Assembly: GCF_007066085.1 (NCBI RefSeq)
Contig: NZ_CP041405.1
Location: forward strand, 4,171,001 to 4,235,000
Reading direction: 5' to 3'
DNA: 64,000 nt
Source of the DNA: Paenibacillus thiaminolyticus
GTDB lineage: Bacteria; Bacillota; Bacilli; Paenibacillales; Paenibacillaceae
Shown: positions 8,729 through 17,993 of the stretch, piece by piece
How positions within the stretch are numbered: position 1 is the first letter of the stretch
How the letters are laid out: the number at the start of each line of letters is the position of its first letter
Notes under the pieces: model-generated
The model's input: only the letters and a program-made list of their open reading frames with translations
What the model was told of the DNA's origin: nothing
Database searches by the model: none
Position numbers and translations under genes: made by a program

Positions 8729-9253
8729 TTACTGCTGCATCAGTGCGATGACTTTGCGGAGATAGGCGATATCCAGCTCCAGCAGTGCGATCGCATTGTC
8801 GAACGAAGCTTCCGCGATAGGGGGGAGCCCGTATTGACGCTTAATCTCCTTCCCTAGCTTCCACTGCTCCAGCGTTGCCTCCAGTTCCTTCACATTCTGC
8901 TCCAGCAGCGGCTTCGCTTCTTCCCGGGGAATCTCGTCAATCCAGGTCAGTCCGAGCACGAAATCAGACTTAACCGAATGGGGCGCAAGAGTCAGCGATT
9001 CCCGCACCTTCTCTTTGAAGTACCGCTCGCCCTGTTCCGTGATGGCATAAATTTTGCGCAGGCGGGCTCCGGTCCGTTCCTCCGCCTCCGTCCGAATCAG
9101 CCCTTCTTTCTCCATCTTGTTCAAGGAGTAATAGATCGAGCCGGACAACACATTTGTCCACACATCGACGCGACTGGTCTGGATCGTCTGTTGAATTTCA
9201 TAACCGTGCATCGGCCGCTGGCGCAGTAAGGAGAGAATAATCAAGTCGGTCAC
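8729..9253 (-). CDS. PadR-family transcriptional regulator
   Basis: About 174 residues. The N-terminal winged helix carries the family hallmark PMHGYEI and the wing (GSIYYSLNKMEKEGLI...RKIYAITEQGE); the C-terminal half is helical, for dimerisation (Vir_C-like). GTG at 9253 is preferred because a GGGAG site lies about 10 nt upstream; a TTG seven codons earlier has none. PadR proteins generally repress exporters and detoxifying genes and release on ligand binding. Its neighbours and the shared CCAAYATTGG dyads point to autoregulation and control of the ABC pair. Confidence 0.9.
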   Translation of the reverse strand: MTDLIILSLLRQRPMHGYEIQQTIQTSRVDVWTNVLSGSIYYSLNKMEKEGLIRTEAEERTGARLRKIYAITEQGERYFKEKVRESLTLAPHSVKSDFVLGLTWIDEIPREEAKPLLEQNVKELEATLEQWKLGKEIKRQYGLPPIAEASFDNAIALLELDIAYLRKVIALMQQ

Positions 9254-9303
9254 AATGCGTGAGCTCCCTTCCAATTGTGCAATAAATAATGATTGGTTTG
9301 ATA

Positions 9304-9326
9304 CAACATTGGATACCCAACATTGG
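9304..9326 (-). promoter_or_regulatory. Direct repeat of PadR-type operator cores upstream of padR-like gene
   Basis: CAACATTGG (9304-9312) and CCAACATTGG (9317-9326) form a 13-14 bp-spaced pair matching the core of the palindrome at 8636-8655. A related TTGTCCAATATCCCAA lies near 9396. This fits autoregulation. Confidence 0.55.
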
Positions 9327-9429
9327 CTATTTGGTCGATACCTGAATTATAGGGCGCGGGATGACTGTTGTCAATCCGCTTTCTGTTGTCCAATATCCCA
9401 ACCGCTCAGGGATGCGTTCCCGGAAGAGC

Positions 9430-9900
9430 ATTTTTCGTGTCGATAACCCCCATTAATTTCCCCCCCTCTCGCAAAACGCAGATTACGTCACTTAGGTATC
9501 GCATGAGTGTGATAAGCAGCCTCTCGTCTCATCTATCTGTAACATTATATTCCTGTCTGCGCTCCCTGCTCCATTTTTCTAATATAGTGTGCCATCTCAT
9601 TTCGGGCTGCTGTCAGTACCGAGCGGTATTTTATAACGTTAATCTTGTGCATCATTAATGAAAATTGATCTACGATGTAATCATTTCGAGGCTGAGGTAT
9701 GGAGATAGGTGGCCCGAGACTGATTAGCTTATGGAGAGCCTGAATCGATGGGAGAGTGCAGATACAGGCTGCGACAGACCGACAGATGCATCAGAATTTT
9801 TCACTTTAATCGACCATGCAGGTCCGCAGCATATTAGCAGGTTCTGCCAACTTCCGAACATAGAGGCATGAGGCTGAACCATCTGCCGCTTACACAGTAA
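9430..9900. other. Intergenic stretch, no gene seen
   Basis: Between the PadR promoter and the aldehyde dehydrogenase leader I see no supported gene, RNA or strong repeat. A TATAAT at 9902-9907 probably serves as the -10 of the downstream gene. Confidence 0.5.
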
Positions 9901-9946
9901 TGTATAATGAGAAATAGATTTGATGTTCATGGAAAGAGGGATAGCA

Positions 9947-11389
9947 ATGTCACAGGTTGAGACCTACGGATTGTTCATTAACGGCGAGTGGAGGGTGACG
10001 GAGCAGACCACACCGCTGTTCGCCCCCTATGATGGGGCGCTGCTGGCCCGAATCAGCCAGGCCGGCGAGGCCGAGCTGGAGGAGGCGATCGCCGGGGCGC
10101 AGCGGGCGGCGGTCAAGATGAGGGCGATGCCCGCCCATGCCCGGGCCGATATTTTGCTGAAGGCGGTCGAGCAGATGACCGAACGCAAGGAGGAACTGGC
10201 CCGGCAGTTGGCCCAGGAAGCGGGTAAGCCGATTCGGGCTGCGCGAGCCGAGATGGAGCGGACGATTACAACGTACCGGTTCGCGGCGGAAGAGGCGAAG
10301 CGTCTCTACGGCGAGACGATCCCGATGGATGCGGCGCCGGGCGGGGAAGGCCGGTTCGGCTTCGCAATGCGCGAACCGCTCGGTGTCGTCGCCGCGATTA
10401 CGCCGTTCAATTTCCCGGCGAACCTGGTGGCGCATAAGCTCGGCCCGGCCCTGGCTGCCGGCAATGCCGTCGTGTTGAAGCCGGCCTCCCAGACGCCGCT
10501 TAGCGCGCTCGTATTGGGCGATATTTTCCGCCAGGCCGGCCTGCCCGGCGGGGCGCTGCAGATCGTGACGGGCAGCGGCCGCGTGATCGGCGACCGTGTC
10601 GTCGCGGACGAGCGCGTGCGCAAGATTACGTTCACGGGCAGCGAGGAGGTCGGGGCCCGCTTGAAGGCGAAGGCCGGGCTGCGCAAGACGACGCTGGAGC
10701 TCGGCTCGAATTCGGCGCTGATCGTCGAGCCCGGGGTGCCGCTGGAGTCGATTATTCCACGCTGCGTGGAGGGGGCCTTCGCCTACGCCGGACAAGTGTG
10801 CATCTCTATTCAGCGCATCTATGTGCACGAGTCGATCTGCCACGAGTTCACCGCGCGGTTCGTGGCGCGGACACAGCAGCTTCGTGCCGGCGATCCGCTG
10901 GATGAGGCCACCGACATCAGCGCTATGATTTCCGAGGGCGAAGCGGAGCGCATCGAGGCGTGGGTGAACGCGGCCGTGGCGCAGGGGGCTGAGATCGCCT
11001 GCGGCGGCCGCCGCGAGGGAGGCTATTTCATGCCGACGGTGCTGCTCGGCGTGACGCCGAATATGGACGTCTCGTGCCGCGAGACATTCGCGCCCGTCGT
11101 GTCCATTGTCCCTTACGCCTCGCTCGATGAGGCGATTGCGCTGGCGAACCGCTCTGACTTCGGCCTGAACGCCGGAATTTATACGGCAAATCTGGCGGAT
11201 GCGATGAGAGCGGCCCAGCAGCTTGAGGCAGGCGGCGTTATCATCAACGACATCCCGACCTTCCGCACCGATCATATGCCGTATGGCGGCGTCAAGAATA
11301 GCGGCTACGGCCGGGAAGGCGTCAAGTACGCGATTCAGGACATGACGGAATTGAAATTCGTGTGCGTAAACACTTTTCCGTCGGTTTGA
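9947..11389 (+). CDS. NAD(P)-dependent aldehyde dehydrogenase
   Basis: 480 residues, normal length for the family. Catalytic Cys285 (GQVCIS), general base Glu251 (LELGS) and Asn155 (PFNFP) are all present, as is the Rossmann motif ITFTGSEEVG. Oxidises an aldehyde to the acid in the cytoplasm. The LELGSNSALIV and GQVCISIQRI signatures recall the lactaldehyde/succinate-semialdehyde-like branch, but the substrate is not determined. Start at ATG 9947 (AGAGGGA site) rather than the ATGs just upstream. Confidence 0.9.
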   Translation: MSQVETYGLFINGEWRVTEQTTPLFAPYDGALLARISQAGEAELEEAIAGAQRAAVKMRAMPAHARADILLKAVEQMTERKEELARQLAQEAGKPIRAARAEMERTITTYRFAAEEAKRLYGETIPMDAAPGGEGRFGFAMREPLGVVAAITPFNFPANLVAHKLGPALAAGNAVVLKPASQTPLSALVLGDIFRQAGLPGGALQIVTGSGRVIGDRVVADERVRKITFTGSEEVGARLKAKAGLRKTTLELGSNSALIVEPGVPLESIIPRCVEGAFAYAGQVCISIQRIYVHESICHEFTARFVARTQQLRAGDPLDEATDISAMISEGEAERIEAWVNAAVAQGAEIACGGRREGGYFMPTVLLGVTPNMDVSCRETFAPVVSIVPYASLDEAIALANRSDFGLNAGIYTANLADAMRAAQQLEAGGVIINDIPTFRTDHMPYGGVKNSGYGREGVKYAIQDMTELKFVCVNTFPSV

Positions 11390-11474
11390 CGCTTGTCACG
11401 GATTTGTGAATATCTTGGTCCGGGACGGAAATGTATAATGAAGGTATCGACAGGAGTCAGGGGGGCTTATTCGA

Positions 11475-13118
11475 ATGATGAGAACAATAGTTGACGTTGC
11501 AGCCCGTATCGGCGTGCCGGCAGAGCAGCTTGAGCTCTACGGCAAGTATAAGGCGAAGCTGGGCCAGGAAGTATGGGAGGCGAATGCGCATCGGCCTGAC
11601 GGCAAGCTGATTCTCGTCTCGGCGATGAATCCGACGCCGGCGGGAGAAGGGAAGACGCTGACGACGATCGGGCTGACGCAGGGGCTGAACCGCATCGGCC
11701 GGCAGGCGGTGGCAGCGCTGCGCGAGCCGTCGCTAGGGCCTTGCATGGGAATGAAGGGCGGCGCGACCGGCAGCGGACGCGCGCAGATTGTGCCGGCGGA
11801 GGACATCAATCTTCATTTTACCGGAGATATTCACGCGATTACGTCGGCGCATAATCTTTTGGCCGCCATGATCGACAATCATCTGTATCAGGGCAACGCG
11901 CTCGGCATCCAGCCGGAACGCATCGTCTGGAAGCGGGCTGTCGATATGAACGACCGCGCGCTGCGGCATATCGTCGTCGGGCTGGGCGACGGCAACGGCG
12001 CCGTGCGGGAAGACGGCTTCATGATTACGACGGCTTCGGAGATTATGGCCGCGCTCTGTCTGTCCGAGGATATGGACGACCTGCGGACGCGGCTCGGCCG
12101 GATGGTGGTCGCCTATACCTATGAGGGCGAGCCGGTAACCGCATCGCAACTGCAAGCTGTCGAGGCGATGTGCGTGCTGCTGAAGGACGCCATCTACCCG
12201 AACCTGGTCCAGACCGTGGAAGGGGATCCGGTATTGGTGCATGGCGGTCCGTTCGCGAACATTGCGCACGGCTGCAGCAGCGTGCGGGCGACGCGCTATG
12301 CGCTGAAGCTGGCCGACTATGTCGTGACCGAGGCCGGGTTCGGCGCCGATCTGGGCGCGGAGAAGTTCATGGATATCAAATGCCGCCAGAGCGGACTGGC
12401 GCCGTCGGTTGTCGTCCTGGTTGCGACTGTGCGCGCCCTGAAGTATAATGGCGGCTTGGCGAAGGATCAGTTGGAGCAGGAGTCTCCGGAGGCGCTCGCG
12501 GCCGGATTTGCTAATCTCCGCCGCCACGTGGAGAATATGCGGAGCTTCGGCGTGCCGGTTGTCGTCGCGGTGAACCGGTTCGCGGCCGATACGGAGAAGG
12601 AGCTGGAGGCCGTTCAGCGGATGTGCAGCGAGATTGGAACGGAGGCGATTCTGTCCGAAGCATGGGCGAAGGGCGGAGAAGGCGCAGCGGCGCTGGCGGA
12701 AGCCGTCGTGCGGCTGGCCGACGCGCAGGAAGAGGGCCGGTTCCGGCTGCTGTACGAGGATGAGCTGCCGATCGAAGAGAAGATCGAAGCGATCGTCACC
12801 CGCATTTACCGTGGAGCGGAGATAGCCTACAGCCCCGCCGCCAAGCGGGCGCTGCGAGAGCTGAAGCGGTTCGATACGGCAAAGCTCCCGGTCTGCATGG
12901 CGAAGACGCCGTATTCGTTCAGCGATCGGCCGGGTCTCCTCGGCGCCCCGGAAGGGTTCACGCTGGAGGTGCGCGATATCCGCTGGTCCGCGGGTGCAGG
13001 CTTCATCGTCGTGCATACCGGCCAGGTGCTGACGATGCCGGGCTTGCCGAAGCATCCGGCTGCGGAGAGGATCCGCCTCGATGAGGAGCAGGGCGTCGTC
13101 GGACTGAGCGGACAATAG
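11475..13118 (+). CDS. fhs: Formate-tetrahydrofolate ligase
   Basis: 547 residues, typical for Fhs. It makes 10-formyl-tetrahydrofolate from formate, ATP and THF, feeding purine and formyl-Met synthesis. Visible signatures: the P-loop segment PTPAGEGKTLTTIGL (about 53-67), REPSLGPCMGMKGGATGSG, and the ribose/folate segment DINLHFTGDIHAITSAHNLL. A -10 TATAAT at 11432-11437 and an AGGGGGG-type ribosome site precede the ATG. The thiamine-binding-type gene follows 64 nt downstream. Confidence 0.97.
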   Translation: MMRTIVDVAARIGVPAEQLELYGKYKAKLGQEVWEANAHRPDGKLILVSAMNPTPAGEGKTLTTIGLTQGLNRIGRQAVAALREPSLGPCMGMKGGATGSGRAQIVPAEDINLHFTGDIHAITSAHNLLAAMIDNHLYQGNALGIQPERIVWKRAVDMNDRALRHIVVGLGDGNGAVREDGFMITTASEIMAALCLSEDMDDLRTRLGRMVVAYTYEGEPVTASQLQAVEAMCVLLKDAIYPNLVQTVEGDPVLVHGGPFANIAHGCSSVRATRYALKLADYVVTEAGFGADLGAEKFMDIKCRQSGLAPSVVVLVATVRALKYNGGLAKDQLEQESPEALAAGFANLRRHVENMRSFGVPVVVAVNRFAADTEKELEAVQRMCSEIGTEAILSEAWAKGGEGAAALAEAVVRLADAQEEGRFRLLYEDELPIEEKIEAIVTRIYRGAEIAYSPAAKRALRELKRFDTAKLPVCMAKTPYSFSDRPGLLGAPEGFTLEVRDIRWSAGAGFIVVHTGQVLTMPGLPKHPAAERIRLDEEQGVVGLSGQ

Positions 13119-13181
13119 ATTGGCAAGTCATCGCAAAAAGGATACAGAATGAAGGCAGGAGCACGAAGGGAGGATGGCGCT

Positions 13182-13487
13182 ATGGCGCTGGCAGAGATTA
13201 CGGTCATCCCTATCGGGACAGAGTCGACGAGTTTGAGCTCGTACGTCGCCGATATGCAGCGTGCCCTCGAGCAGGTCGACGGAATCGTCTACGAACTGAC
13301 GGCGATGGGGACGATTATTGAAGGGCCGCTGGATCGATTATTCGAGGCGGTACGCGCATTGCATGAGAGCCCATTCCAGGGCGGGGCTTCCCGGGTGTCG
13401 ACCGTCGTGAAAATCGACGATCGCCGCGACAAGGCTGGATCAATCGGGCAGAAGCTGGCTTCCGTTCGGGAAAAGCTGGAGCATTAA
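13182..13487 (+). CDS. MTH1187-type thiamine-binding family protein
   Basis: 101 residues of the small ferredoxin-fold MTH1187/YkoF-like family (DUF77). Its pattern is visible: AEITVIPIGT at the N-terminus, SSYVADMQRAL, YELTAMGTIIEG, then a Lys/Arg-rich tail. Members bind thiamine or a related pyrimidine, but their physiological role is unclear. Start at ATG 13182 with AAGGGAGGAT 6 nt upstream; an ATG 11 codons earlier lacks a site. Possibly co-transcribed with fhs. Confidence 0.85.
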   Translation: MALAEITVIPIGTESTSLSSYVADMQRALEQVDGIVYELTAMGTIIEGPLDRLFEAVRALHESPFQGGASRVSTVVKIDDRRDKAGSIGQKLASVREKLEH

Positions 13488-13532
13488 AAAAGTATCCCTA
13501 TCCTCTAGCTGCTCCGGCAGCGGCAAGATATG

Positions 13533-13571
13533 AATCGCCTCCCCGGTCAGTGCGACCGAAGGGAGGCGATT
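13533..13571. terminator. Inverted repeat between convergent genes
   Basis: AATCGCCTCCC and GGGAGGCGATT pair over 11 bp with a 17-nt loop, between the thiamine-binding-type gene (+) and the GDPD gene (-). No T-run follows on either strand, so it may slow or trim transcripts rather than be a classic terminator. Confidence 0.5.
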
Positions 13572-13585
13572 GTGCATTATGTCAG

Positions 13586-15397
13586 CTATTCAAGATTAAG
13601 CAAAAAGACCGGTTCCCCGCCAAGCTCCTTGATGGCTTCCCTCGCTTCCTTCGGAATGTCGGTAATAATGCCGTCTACCCCGAGCGAGTAGAAGTGGGCC
13701 GCTCGTTCCGGGTCGTTAATTGTCCACACATAGAGCGGCTTGCCGATCAGCTTGGCGGAGGCGACCAGGCGGGCGGTGACGAAGGCCTCCTCCACGACGA
13801 AGAAATCGGCATCGAACCGGTTCAGCGGCGCGAAGGTGGCGTAAATTATATAGCCGGCCTTCAACTCGGGAGCCTTTTCCTTCAACTCTTGAAGCAGATT
13901 ATACTCGAGACTGGACACGACAACCTCATTCTCGGCCTGATGCCGGCGAATCGTATCGATGAAGCTGGAGACATAGTCCGGCGTCTCATAACCATGTGTC
14001 TTCAGCTCGAGGTTGAGGCGGATCCGGCCCTTCATCGCATCCAGCACTTCATCCAGCGAAGGAACACGTCCGGCATATCCGTTCTGGAAGAGCGGAATGT
14101 CCTGCAGCTCAGCCAGAGTCAGATCATAGACATTGACATTGTGCCGCGCCAGGCGCTTCAGATTGTGGTCGTGAATGACGGCCAGCTTCCGATCCTGCGT
14201 CTGCAAAATGTCCAGTTCAATATAATCGGCCCCGGCCTCGACCGCTCCTTCGAACGCGTCCATCGTATTCTCGACCCCCGTGTTCACATTCCCGCGGTGG
14301 GCGATGATGACGAACTTATCTTTCGCTTCGCCCCAGTCGGTCAGCAGCGCCGTGACGCCCCAGCCGATCGCAATGAGCATGAGCAGGCCGAACAGGGCCA
14401 GCTTCGGGCGATGCTGTGAGGCGAAGAGACGTCTTCCCGCCCGGGTCGGGCCTCCGGCAATATCCGGCTCGTCCGAATGCAGGGAGATGTGTTTCTTGCC
14501 TGCGTACCGGACATAGAGCCGGGTGACGACGGTGATGAACAGGGGCGTCATGACGAGCGTCATCACGTAGACCCCGAAGCTGATGACGCCCCCGACCGTG
14601 ACGATGGCTGTCTCGGGGAGACTTTCCGGCAGCATGGCAATCGCCGCCGCGATCAGGGCGATGTAGACGGCGATGATCAGCACGAACACGAGCACCCATT
14701 CGCCGACAGCCCGGAGAATCGACCATTTGCTCTTCCAGAACAGACGGGCACTCTTCGCGAAGGCACGCCAGAACTGGTTCGAATCCTCCAACACAAGGAT
14801 GGGCAGCGCATAGATGCAGAGCAAGTTCAGAATGGCGACGATTGTGAAGAACAGGATAAATGCTGCCGTTCCAGTGCTGGTCTTCATCAGTTCTCCCGTA
14901 ATGAAGTTCGGAATCGAGACGTTCGGCAGCAGCGAGGAGCCGAAGCCCGTATTCAGCAGCGGGAAAAGCAGAAGCAGGTATAGCGCCAGGCCAAATATCC
15001 CGATGCGCCACAGCCCAGGAAGGCGGGATAATGCTTTGAGCACGACGGCGCGCAGCCGGACCGTTTTGCCTTGCATCCCATAATAAGCGATATAAATAAG
15101 AACGGCGAATTCGGTATAAATCAGCATCATCGCCACCGGAGCGAGCAGGACGAGACTGAGCAATCCGTACCGGCTCAGGACGAAGCGCAGCAGATCATGA
15201 TTGGCTGCGGCCCCGAAGCCGCCGATCTCCAATATTTTGTTGAAGACGATCGACATGAACGGGATGAATAACCCGATTGTCATTAGCTTATAGAACAGCT
15301 CGAAAAGAAGAAAGGGCCGGTAAGCATATTTCCAGACCTGCAGCACCCCGCGAATCATTTGGAACGGACGCCGCGTCCGTAGGTTCAAGGTGTTCAT
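13586..15397 (-). CDS. Membrane-anchored glycerophosphodiester phosphodiesterase
   Basis: 603 residues in two parts. Residues ~1-340 hold a multi-helix membrane domain of the kind fused to GDPDs in Firmicutes (GPDPase_memb). A further helix precedes a C-terminal GDPD TIM barrel with HRG (IIAHRGNVNTGVENTMDAF), the metal site ELDILQTQD and HDHNLKR. It hydrolyses glycerophosphodiesters to glycerol-3-phosphate; membrane-linked forms may act on lipid or teichoic-acid glycerophosphate outside the cell. Start at ATG 15397 (AAAGGAAAC site). Confidence 0.92.
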   Translation of the reverse strand: MNTLNLRTRRPFQMIRGVLQVWKYAYRPFLLFELFYKLMTIGLFIPFMSIVFNKILEIGGFGAAANHDLLRFVLSRYGLLSLVLLAPVAMMLIYTEFAVLIYIAYYGMQGKTVRLRAVVLKALSRLPGLWRIGIFGLALYLLLLFPLLNTGFGSSLLPNVSIPNFITGELMKTSTGTAAFILFFTIVAILNLLCIYALPILVLEDSNQFWRAFAKSARLFWKSKWSILRAVGEWVLVFVLIIAVYIALIAAAIAMLPESLPETAIVTVGGVISFGVYVMTLVMTPLFITVVTRLYVRYAGKKHISLHSDEPDIAGGPTRAGRRLFASQHRPKLALFGLLMLIAIGWGVTALLTDWGEAKDKFVIIAHRGNVNTGVENTMDAFEGAVEAGADYIELDILQTQDRKLAVIHDHNLKRLARHNVNVYDLTLAELQDIPLFQNGYAGRVPSLDEVLDAMKGRIRLNLELKTHGYETPDYVSSFIDTIRRHQAENEVVVSSLEYNLLQELKEKAPELKAGYIIYATFAPLNRFDADFFVVEEAFVTARLVASAKLIGKPLYVWTINDPERAAHFYSLGVDGIITDIPKEAREAIKELGGEPVFLLNLE

Positions 15398-15583
15398 GAT
15401 GAATATGTTTCCTTTAGATGAGAATTTATCAGAATTCGACGCTATCTGAGGCGCGTCATCCTTCATGCTGTATAACCTATTATAGGAAAATAGCGCCCAT
15501 GATCCAAATGAATCGGAGAAGCGGAAAATTGGAGCCCCGCATGATGGAAGCGTTAGCCGCTGGATCGCAGCCTCGACTGCAGC

Positions 15584-15627
15584 AAAAAAGCTACCCTGCG
15601 GCAGATGGATTCTGCTGCAAGATAGCT
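15584..15627 (-). terminator. Intrinsic terminator of the glutamate dehydrogenase gene
   Basis: On the minus strand AGCTATC...GCAGCAG pairs with CTGCCGCAGGGTAGCT, followed by six T. Lies 30 nt past the dehydrogenase stop. Confidence 0.75.
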
Positions 15628-15657
15628 CTTTTCATTCGCTGTTCACTGTGCGATGTA

Positions 15658-16923
15658 TTACACCCAGCCGCGAGCGCGCATAGCTTCAGTAACGCGTTGA
15701 AGCGAGATCATGTATGCGGCCGTACGCAGGTCCGTATTGTATTCATTGGCCATGTCGCGTACCGCTTCGTACGACTTGACCATATTCGTCTGCAGCTTGT
15801 CGAGGACTTCCTCTTCGCTCCAGTAGTAGTTCATCAAGTTCTGTACCCATTCGAAGTAGGATACGGTTACGCCGCCGGCATTTGCCAAAATATCGGGAAT
15901 GACGATGCAGCCTTTTTGATTCAGGATGGCGTCCGCCTCCGGTGTCGTCGGGCCGTTCGCTGCTTCCGCGACGATGCGGGCTTTGATACGAGGGGCATTT
16001 TCCTTCGTGATGACATTTTCCAATGCTGCCGGAATGAGGATGTCGACGTCTAGTTCAAGGAGTTGCTCGTTCGAAACGTGGAAATCTTGACCGTATTCCA
16101 AAATCGTCGCTTCGTCCTTCAACTGCTCGACGCGGTCGAGATCGAGTCCGTTCGGAGCGTAGATTCCACCGCGGGAGTCGCTTACGGCTACGATAGTCGC
16201 GCCGAGGTCGGCCAGCAGGCGAGCCGCAATGCGTCCGGCGTTGCCGAAGCCTTGAATGGCGACTGTGGCCTTCTCCATCGGCCGGCCGATGTCTTGAAGC
16301 GCCGATTGAATCGTATATACGCAGCCTTGGGCCGTCGCTGCATTCCGTCCTTGGGAGCCTCCGATAATAATCGGTTTGCCTGTAATGACGCCCGGCGTAT
16401 AATGTCCGCGCAGCTTGCTGTAGGTGTCCATCATCCAGCCCATGATCTGCGGTGTCGTGTATACGTCTGGAGCCGGAATGTCCCGTTCAGGTCCTACAAT
16501 ATCTGAGATGGCTTCCATGAACGCGCGGCTGACCCGTTCAATTTCCCCTTTGCTCATTTGGCGTGGGTCGCAAATGACGCCGCCCTTGCCCCCGCCGTAA
16601 GGCAGGCCAACGACGCCGCATTTGAATGTCATCCACATCGATAATGCTTTGACCTCGTCCAGTGTCACGTCCGGATGGAATCGGATGCCGCCTTTTGTTG
16701 GTCCAATAGCATCGTTGTGCTGGGAACGATACCCATCAAAAATCCGTACCGTACCATCGTCCATCCGTACAGGGAAGCTCACCGATAAGACCCGTTTCGG
16801 TTTTTTCAAAAGTTCAGTAACATGCTCGGGTAACTGTAATTTTGCCGCAGCCGTATCGATTTGCTTTTGTACGATTTCGTACGGGTTTAGCACTTCTGCT
16901 TGTTCACGTTGTAACATTTCCAA
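15658..16923 (-). CDS. gudB: Glutamate dehydrogenase (NAD-type, GudB/RocG-like)
   Basis: 421 residues. It interconverts glutamate and 2-oxoglutarate plus ammonium. The substrate site GPTKGGIRFHPDV, catalytic segment GLPYGGGKGGV with its lysines, and PAPDVYTTPQIMGWMMD are intact. The Rossmann motif GFGNAGRIAARLL and the PAALENVIT segment are also present. Length and sequence match the Bacillus GudB/RocG type. Monocistronic with its own terminator. The choice between gudB and rocG names cannot be made without an arginine-catabolism context, which is absent here. Confidence 0.93.
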   Translation of the reverse strand: MEMLQREQAEVLNPYEIVQKQIDTAAAKLQLPEHVTELLKKPKRVLSVSFPVRMDDGTVRIFDGYRSQHNDAIGPTKGGIRFHPDVTLDEVKALSMWMTFKCGVVGLPYGGGKGGVICDPRQMSKGEIERVSRAFMEAISDIVGPERDIPAPDVYTTPQIMGWMMDTYSKLRGHYTPGVITGKPIIIGGSQGRNAATAQGCVYTIQSALQDIGRPMEKATVAIQGFGNAGRIAARLLADLGATIVAVSDSRGGIYAPNGLDLDRVEQLKDEATILEYGQDFHVSNEQLLELDVDILIPAALENVITKENAPRIKARIVAEAANGPTTPEADAILNQKGCIVIPDILANAGGVTVSYFEWVQNLMNYYWSEEEVLDKLQTNMVKSYEAVRDMANEYNTDLRTAAYMISLQRVTEAMRARGWV

Positions 16924-17717
16924 GGCTCATCACCCATCCTTTCAAGCGTTATAGGAACACTTTTCAAACATTATACTGAGAATGTGCGGATTTTGAAATA
17001 GCAAACATTACGAAATTCACAAAATAGTTAAAGATTATATGACGTTTAGTGTAAATTTTCATTACATTAATTTATTCTTTTATGGCTATAAAACCTTTTA
17101 ATAGAAAATATCTGTCAATTATACGCATGTTTTTCGTCTTCGTGATGTGGACATTTGGGCGATGGCAGAAGTAAGGAAGGGAAAGCTGACGTGGCATAAT
17201 CCTAATGCCAGCATGTGTTCTCGTTTATTGGGATTTGTCTTTCTCAGGAGGACGTTCGTGTTTTTTGGAAAATGGACGAGAGCCCTCTCTTCACCCGGAG
17301 AACCGGCATAACGGAATGCGGAGTGCTGTTCTTCTATCCTAAAATGTGCCCTATTATAATGGAAATGATTTTTTTTATTGTGGTGATTATTTTTTGTTAT
17401 TCCCCGTCCAAATTATACATCGCTTCTATTATACAGCATGGAATTTCCCCATTATCCCCCCTTTTGTTGCGATCTGGCACAATGCATCTTAAAAAACTCC
17501 ATTGCTTTGCTCTGATGCAGTATTTAAGCTTGAAAATATAGTATGCAGGATGCGCAAGATTCGATGCCATCCAAGCTGCAGGTGAGGAATCGGGATGCAG
17601 CATCTTCGGTTGCCTGCCCGATCGGAAGGGGCTTCAGCATGAGCGGCTATAAACGGATCGGTTCCGCTGATGTAGAAGCCGAGGGCGTATTTGCACGGAA
17701 CGCATGAGTACTGATGG
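16924..17717. other. AT-rich intergenic stretch
   Basis: Contains the glutamate dehydrogenase promoter region (AT-rich, ~16980-17140). I see no supported gene: a frame at 17215-17541 has low-complexity hydrophobic content and no ribosome site. A minus-strand segment around 17640-17720 reads HQYSCVPCKYALGFYISG, which looks protein-like and could be another decayed gene, but I cannot place it. Confidence 0.4.
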
Positions 17718-17993
17718 ATGTCGCTCGGCGTCGCCTCCTTTCCGTATCTGGACGCCGCGCCCGCGTACCGTTCGGAGGCGATTTTTCTCGAATCCGGACA
17801 TTTGCAGGATCCGTTTGTATGGACAGACGGTAAAGGAGGAGATATGATGATTGCCAAGGACATGGACGGGTGGGTATGCAGCGAGAAATACAACGGAATC
17901 CGCGCCACGTCCCGGGATGGCCGCAGTTGGTTGCTGGATTGTGCGAAGCATACGTGGAATATGGTCATACCAATCGATGGAGGGATTCGATGA
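17718..17993 (+). pseudogene. Probable remnant of a glycoside-hydrolase-like gene
   Basis: 91 codons reading LQDPFVWTDGKGGDMMIAK... then SEKYNGIRATSRDGRSWLL. This resembles the repeated blade segments of five-bladed-propeller glycosidases (DPFVW, MIAKD, ATSxDGxxW). The normal protein is several hundred residues, so only an internal piece remains, without a ribosome site. The frame ends in TGA overlapping the ATG of the SGNH hydrolase, suggesting the two genes were once neighbours in one unit and most of the first was lost. Confidence 0.45.

Noticed and set aside
17215..17541. Hydrophobic 108-codon frame
   Set aside because: AT-rich intergenic DNA, no ribosome site, no recognisable segment.
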